Program-made: the position numbers and the translations under genes | Source of the DNA: CAZWAP01 sp964632005 | Lineage (GTDB): Bacteria > Planctomycetota > Phycisphaerae > Sedimentisphaerales > Anaerobacaceae | Assembly: GCA_964632005.1 (NCBI GenBank) | Contig: CAZWAP010000017.1 | Span: 1-46,991, forward strand | Reading direction: 5' to 3' | Length of the DNA stretch: 46,991 bases | In this document: positions 43,593 through 46,991 of the stretch, piece after piece | How the letters are laid out: each line of letters starts with the position of its first letter | Numbering within the stretch: position 1 is the stretch's first letter | Notes under the pieces: generated by a model | Database searches by the model: none | Told to the model about the DNA's origin: nothing | Seen by the model: the letters and a program-made list of their open reading frames with translations, nothing else

Positions 43593-44496
43593 CGTCGGCC
43601 TCCGGTAGCCTAACATCTTCGTCTATTTCGCTAAAGACCTCGAATCTCACCGAGCTGGTGCACGCAAACAGCAGGTACGCAACCACCAGCGAAGCAACCG
43701 CCGCAAGGTACCTCGCCGGGCAGGCCGCCGGGTCAGGCGCAATGTAAACCTGGATAACCGCCTGCAGGAACAGCCGGAAAAAGTTACAAAAGAGTATCAC
43801 AGGTATGGCAGTGCACGCCACGAAAACAAGGCGCGGCACCGACCTTATCCGGGAAAAGGTAACAAACACACCCACAACCGCAAAGGCGATCAGCAGCTTC
43901 GCGCCGCGGTTCGATTCACCCAGAGCGACGACCCCGGAGCCCCGGCCGGACTCAAAGAAGATGTCAACCCCTCGCACGTCCGTCTCGAACCCGGGCAACA
44001 GCCCCAGTGCCTGCGCAACGGCGTTTATTGTGTACGTTTCCGGACGGATGATAAGGCGCGCGTAAATACGATACCCCAGTGGGATGGCCAGGCCGACCAG
44101 CAGCAGCATAGGCAATGATACCTTCAGGCTCCGCCAGCCACACGTAACCACCACCGCCCCACCAAGAACCGGCAAAATCGCAATATCACGGATGTACCCG
44201 TAATTAAAAGGCCAGCTCGCAAGCGCGTACAAACCAAGCCCCACAAGCAAAAGAGCAACCCCCCAGAGAGAGCCGGATGACAACGCCTCCGCCAGCTCGA
44301 CGCGGCGAAGCCATATCAACAACGCTATCAGAATTGGCACTGCAAGAGCGTGCACCCTCTCGGGCGAGGACGGCGCCGCCACGAACATGCCCGACAGCTC
44401 CGGCCAGAACGTCCACGCTGAAAATGCCACGAGCAAACCGAGCTTTGCAACCCGCAGCGGAACCTCCGCTGGACTTGGTTGTTGACATTCTTCCAT
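43585..44496 (-). CDS. Exosortase-family membrane protein with degenerate active site
   Basis: 303 residues with about 8 membrane helices, in the style of exosortase/archaeosortase. 'IPLGYRIYARLIIRPETYTI' and 'CNFFRLFLQAVIQVYI' match the family, and the conserved Arg is at 241. In active exosortases an 'A-C-S-G'-like Cys motif stands ~40 residues before that Arg; here the segment reads 'VVALGESNRGAKLLIAF' (189-205), with Glu-Ser-Asn. The downstream catalytic His is also absent, since no His occurs after residue 49. The protein may thus be a non-catalytic homologue, or a divergent class using other residues. It overlaps epsI by 8 bp and follows an LTA-synthase-like gene by 48 bp. Confidence 0.78.
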   Translation of the reverse strand: MEECQQPSPAEVPLRVAKLGLLVAFSAWTFWPELSGMFVAAPSSPERVHALAVPILIALLIWLRRVELAEALSSGSLWGVALLLVGLGLYALASWPFNYGYIRDIAILPVLGGAVVVTCGWRSLKVSLPMLLLVGLAIPLGYRIYARLIIRPETYTINAVAQALGLLPGFETDVRGVDIFFESGRGSGVVALGESNRGAKLLIAFAVVGVFVTFSRIRSVPRLVFVACTAIPVILFCNFFRLFLQAVIQVYIAPDPAACPARYLAAVASLVVAYLLFACTSSVRFEVFSEIDEDVRLPEADDA

Positions 44497-44544
44497 TTAA
44501 GCCATTGTCTCCGGTCAGCGCCGGCCCGTCCGTCCCGGCGAGCG

Positions 44545-46545
44545 TTAGGGTACGTAGTATGCCCAGGCAGACCGTCCAATGCTGAAAACCTGCCAGTGAG
44601 AAAACAGGAACCTTTTCGTGTGCCTCTTGACGTCAACGGCAATCTGCGACTTGCTCTCCCAGCGGCGGATGTCCTCTATGATGGCCTCTTTCCGCGGGGA
44701 CGGAATTAACGTCGGATTTTCTTCGTTCGGGTCGGCCACGAGGTCGTAACGGAAGACCTTCTCAATGTACGGCCAGTACACAATCTTTGTGTCCTGCTCC
44801 ACAAAACCGGCCGGACTGTTCGCAAGTAACGACGAAAAATAAAACCGGCGCACGCCATCCGGCCTTTGCAGGGCATCACGGCCATCGAAGTCCGCCCGCT
44901 CGATGCCGAAGCCGACCAGGCTCAGGATAGTTGGCGTTACATCCAGCTGCGAGCACGGCCACTCTATAACCTGCCCGTGCTCAAGACGTCCAGGCCAGCT
45001 GATAACCCACGGCACGCGGATCACCTCCTCGTAGGGAATCCAGCGCCCCTTTTGCCGCCTGGTCCGAAAGCTGGTACCGTGGTCGCCGATCACACACAGG
45101 ATGGTATTGCCGTCGAGCTTCTCCTCCCGGAGCCTGCCGCAAAACTGCCCGAGAAAATAGTCAGTGAAGCGGATTGTCTGGATGTATTTCTCGTATATAC
45201 CTTCTGCTGGTTCCTCAAACCATTCGGGGACATCGAACGGGTCGTGCGCCACCGACGTGATCATCATCAACAAAAACGGCCCATCCTCCTGCTTGGCCCA
45301 CTCAATGGCAGGTTCAATCAACCGGCAATCATCACCGCCGAGATACCCAACGTACGCCGACGGGTCCTCCAGGTTTTCTCTGAACCAGGCCCAGTCGAAT
45401 CCGAGGTTACTGAAGAAGCCGGGCGCGCACTCAAAGTTGCCCTTCGACATCTCGAAAAAGCCCGCCCTGTAGCCGACCCGCTTGAGGATCGTGGGCAGGC
45501 CCTCGTAAGGCTTGGCGACGGGCACGGCTTCGACCTCATCGGTCGCTATCACGGGCACAGTGGCCGTCAGCGTAGCCCAATACGCCTTGTTTGTATAGGG
45601 CACCGGCACCCTCGTGGTGCGGAACTCCACGCCCTCTGCGGCAAGCCTCGCCAGGGTAGGCGTCGTTTGACCGAACCGGCCAGACAAAGACGTAACCGAA
45701 TGCGAGACCCCCTCCAGCAATATCAGCACGACGTTGGGCAGCTCCTCGGCCGGTCCGCTCGGAGCCGTGATCTCCCGCGCTCCGGCAAGGTATATGTTCG
45801 GGCTGTGGCAAAGCGGATAGGACTGCCGGCCGAACCCCCCGAGTACGCACTCCAGCGCATACCAGTGGCTGCTAAAATCCAGGACTTCAGCCGTGAAACT
45901 CGGAGGCACGCTCGGACGCAACGGGCCTCGTGCCAGTAACAATCCCACGACAACGATCCCCAAGACCACGGCGACGCGAAGATGATGCCGCCGCGAGTTA
46001 TGAACTTTGGCAGGCCGAAGAAAAGCCCAGACAAACAAGCCACCTATGACCAGCGCCCCGGCCGCCAGCGAGATAATCCGCACAAGCCCTTGCAAAAGGT
46101 GCGCCCTTGCGAGGGGCCAAATATCGTTGAAATCGTTCACAAATAGCGCGAGAATCCCCGGTTGTAACTGCACGCCGGCGGTCATCAGCCAGCACGTATT
46201 CAGCGCAGACCACACTGCGACGCAGGCGGCAATGACCAGGGCGCAGCGAGCACAAAAAGGCGACGGTCTGACCGTGTACAGGCAGCGTATCAACAACGCC
46301 ACCCCAGCGAAGAACACCAGATCCGGCACTGCGACAGACGCCGTCAGGCCGACCAGGCCGGCGGCCCCGTACGGCCGGAGCGCCACGGCTTTGCCGTAAA
46401 CCGTACAAACTAAGCCAAGGATCAAAAGGGTCGATTCTATGCGCGGCAGGACAGATCTTAGGGCGCCGCCCCGGCCGCGATGAAACGCAGCCGAAGCCTC
46501 TGCTCGCCTATCTGCACGCCGAAGATGGCCCGGTTCATCACGCAT
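44545..46545 (-). CDS. LTA-synthase-like / alkaline phosphatase-fold membrane transferase
   Basis: 666 residues from the ATG at 46545 (GGAAGGG upstream); an in-frame GTG at 46581 adds 12. The N-terminal ~210 residues have five or so membrane helices. The extracytoplasmic sulfatase-fold domain starts at 'LPNVVLILLEGVSHSVTSLS' with metal ligand Glu ~278; a candidate catalytic Thr ~318 is in 'VPVPYTNKAYWATLTA', and 'CVIGDHGTSF' gives the Asp-His metal site. This is the fold of LtaS, OpgB and phosphoethanolamine transferases, which move phosphoglycerol or ethanolamine-phosphate onto surface glycans. No C-x-P-x-R is present, so it is not a sulfatase. It heads the exosortase/epsI operon. Confidence 0.85.
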   Translation of the reverse strand: MRDEPGHLRRADRRAEASAAFHRGRGGALRSVLPRIESTLLILGLVCTVYGKAVALRPYGAAGLVGLTASVAVPDLVFFAGVALLIRCLYTVRPSPFCARCALVIAACVAVWSALNTCWLMTAGVQLQPGILALFVNDFNDIWPLARAHLLQGLVRIISLAAGALVIGGLFVWAFLRPAKVHNSRRHHLRVAVVLGIVVVGLLLARGPLRPSVPPSFTAEVLDFSSHWYALECVLGGFGRQSYPLCHSPNIYLAGAREITAPSGPAEELPNVVLILLEGVSHSVTSLSGRFGQTTPTLARLAAEGVEFRTTRVPVPYTNKAYWATLTATVPVIATDEVEAVPVAKPYEGLPTILKRVGYRAGFFEMSKGNFECAPGFFSNLGFDWAWFRENLEDPSAYVGYLGGDDCRLIEPAIEWAKQEDGPFLLMMITSVAHDPFDVPEWFEEPAEGIYEKYIQTIRFTDYFLGQFCGRLREEKLDGNTILCVIGDHGTSFRTRRQKGRWIPYEEVIRVPWVISWPGRLEHGQVIEWPCSQLDVTPTILSLVGFGIERADFDGRDALQRPDGVRRFYFSSLLANSPAGFVEQDTKIVYWPYIEKVFRYDLVADPNEENPTLIPSPRKEAIIEDIRRWESKSQIAVDVKRHTKRFLFSHWQVFSIGRSAWAYYVP

Positions 46546-46846
46546 CGCAACGTCCCTTCCATCAAGCCTTGCCGACGGCACAAGCCCTCGCCCGATCGAT
46601 TTCTCGTTGGACAGGCATATTATAGCTATATCGGACGGAATTCAGCACGGCTTTACGTTTCAAGATAGGCTCTGCCGCCCGGGCCCGCAGACCGCTGCAA
46701 GTGCAACCCTGCCGGGACGACAAACCACGCACCCGATGCCACCGTGCTCGCTTCACCTGCACCCAGGACACACTTAGGCCCACCTCCCTTCACCCGGTGC
46801 GTGCTTACCCCGCCTCCGTGCTTCGCAGGATACCCTCTCCAATCAC
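46546..46846 (-). promoter_or_regulatory. Upstream region of the transferase operon with -10 element
   Basis: About 300 bp without a gene. On the minus strand a perfect TATAAT lies at 46619-46624 (start expected near 46612, ~65 nt before the ATG at 46545), but no good -35 is seen at 16-18 bases. Nothing else recognisable between it and the tRNA. Confidence 0.4.
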
Positions 46847-46931
46847 TGCCCGGGACTGGATTCGAACCAGCACGACCCTAAGGTCACTAGCCCCTCAAGC
46901 TAGCGCGTCTGCCAAATTCCGCCACCCGGGC
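46847..46931 (-). tRNA. tRNA-Leu (anticodon GAG)
   Basis: An 85-nt class II tRNA reads on the minus strand. The acceptor GCCCGGG (46925-46931) pairs with CCCGGGC (46848-46854), discriminator A. The D-arm has 'GTGGCGGAATTTGGCAGACG'. The anticodon stem CTAGC/GCTAG encloses the loop TTGAGGG, so the anticodon is GAG, reading CUC and CUU. A variable arm (TGACC-TTA-GGGTC) and the T-arm CTGG-TTCGAAT-CCAG follow. The long variable arm marks Leu. No CCA is encoded. Confidence 0.95.
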
Positions 46932-46991
46932 CCGATCCCGCGAATTATGAACAATCCGCGCCTGATTGTCAACGACGATTCCAGATTCCCC

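Noticed and set aside
44545..46545. Third sulfatase
   Set aside because: The fold is shared, but no C/S-x-P-x-R formylglycine motif is present; N-terminal membrane helices and the Thr-containing site fit an LTA-synthase-like transferase.
1..46991. CRISPR array, insertion sequence, prophage or integrative element
   Set aside because: No regularly spaced direct repeats, transposase, integrase or phage genes were seen. The tRNA-Leu near the right end has no integrase or duplicated tRNA fragment beside it in this window.

Overview
The window looks like a chromosomal segment of a Planctomycetota bacterium, probably class Phycisphaerae. The sequence is GC-rich. It carries several marker types of that group: sulfatases with the C-x-P-x-R maturation motif, DUF1080 and DUF6807 proteins, Tat-exported Gfo/Idh/MocA oxidoreductases, pseudopilins with 'GTDG..GTEDDI'-type loops, a dockerin-like exported protein, and a PEP-CTERM protein with exosortase-system genes. 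This placement is inferred from gene content; no rRNA is present.

Region 1 (1-15158, all minus strand) is a type IV pilus / type II secretion-like assembly locus. In transcription order it reads cinA, a PilB/GspE-type ATPase, a PilT-type ATPase, then (behind a good sigma70-like promoter) a second PilB/GspE ATPase, GspF, a GspG-like pseudopilin, an exported dockerin-like protein, two more GspG-like pseudopilins, and GspH-, GspI-, GspJ- and GspK-like minor pseudopilins. The last of these runs off the window start.

Region 2 (15209-24213) holds an SDR and a zinc alcohol dehydrogenase, a YchF-like GTPase with a lone fumarase beta-type subunit, a precorrin-2 dehydrogenase, ribosomal protein L21 and a class IV aminotransferase. 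It ends with a pair of HtrA-like proteins overlapping by 4 bp: the first has an intact Ser protease triad, the second is a paralogue that has lost all three catalytic residues.

Region 3 (24239-33841, all minus) looks like a carbohydrate and nucleoside scavenging region: DUF1080, Gfo/Idh/MocA, DUF6807, a sulfatase, a sugar isomerase/epimerase-type TIM barrel, an exported MTA/SAH nucleosidase coupled to an NCS2 purine permease, and a secreted FAD oxidoreductase.

Region 4 (33842-46991) starts with a PEP-CTERM gene behind a strong promoter and a ~350-nt leader full of inverted repeats. A DacZ-like diadenylate cyclase lies divergent from two consecutive DegP/HtrA proteases. Then come a second secreted sulfatase and a gene remnant. 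The last operon encodes an LTA-synthase-like membrane transferase, an exosortase homologue without the canonical Cys and His, and an EpsI/DUF3485 protein, faced by a small anchored exported protein. A tRNA-Leu(GAG) closes the window. No CRISPR array, insertion sequence, prophage or rRNA was seen.

The observations most worth following are the structured PEP-CTERM leader, the catalytically degenerate exosortase, the active/inactive HtrA pair, and the exported nucleosidase-purine permease pair.
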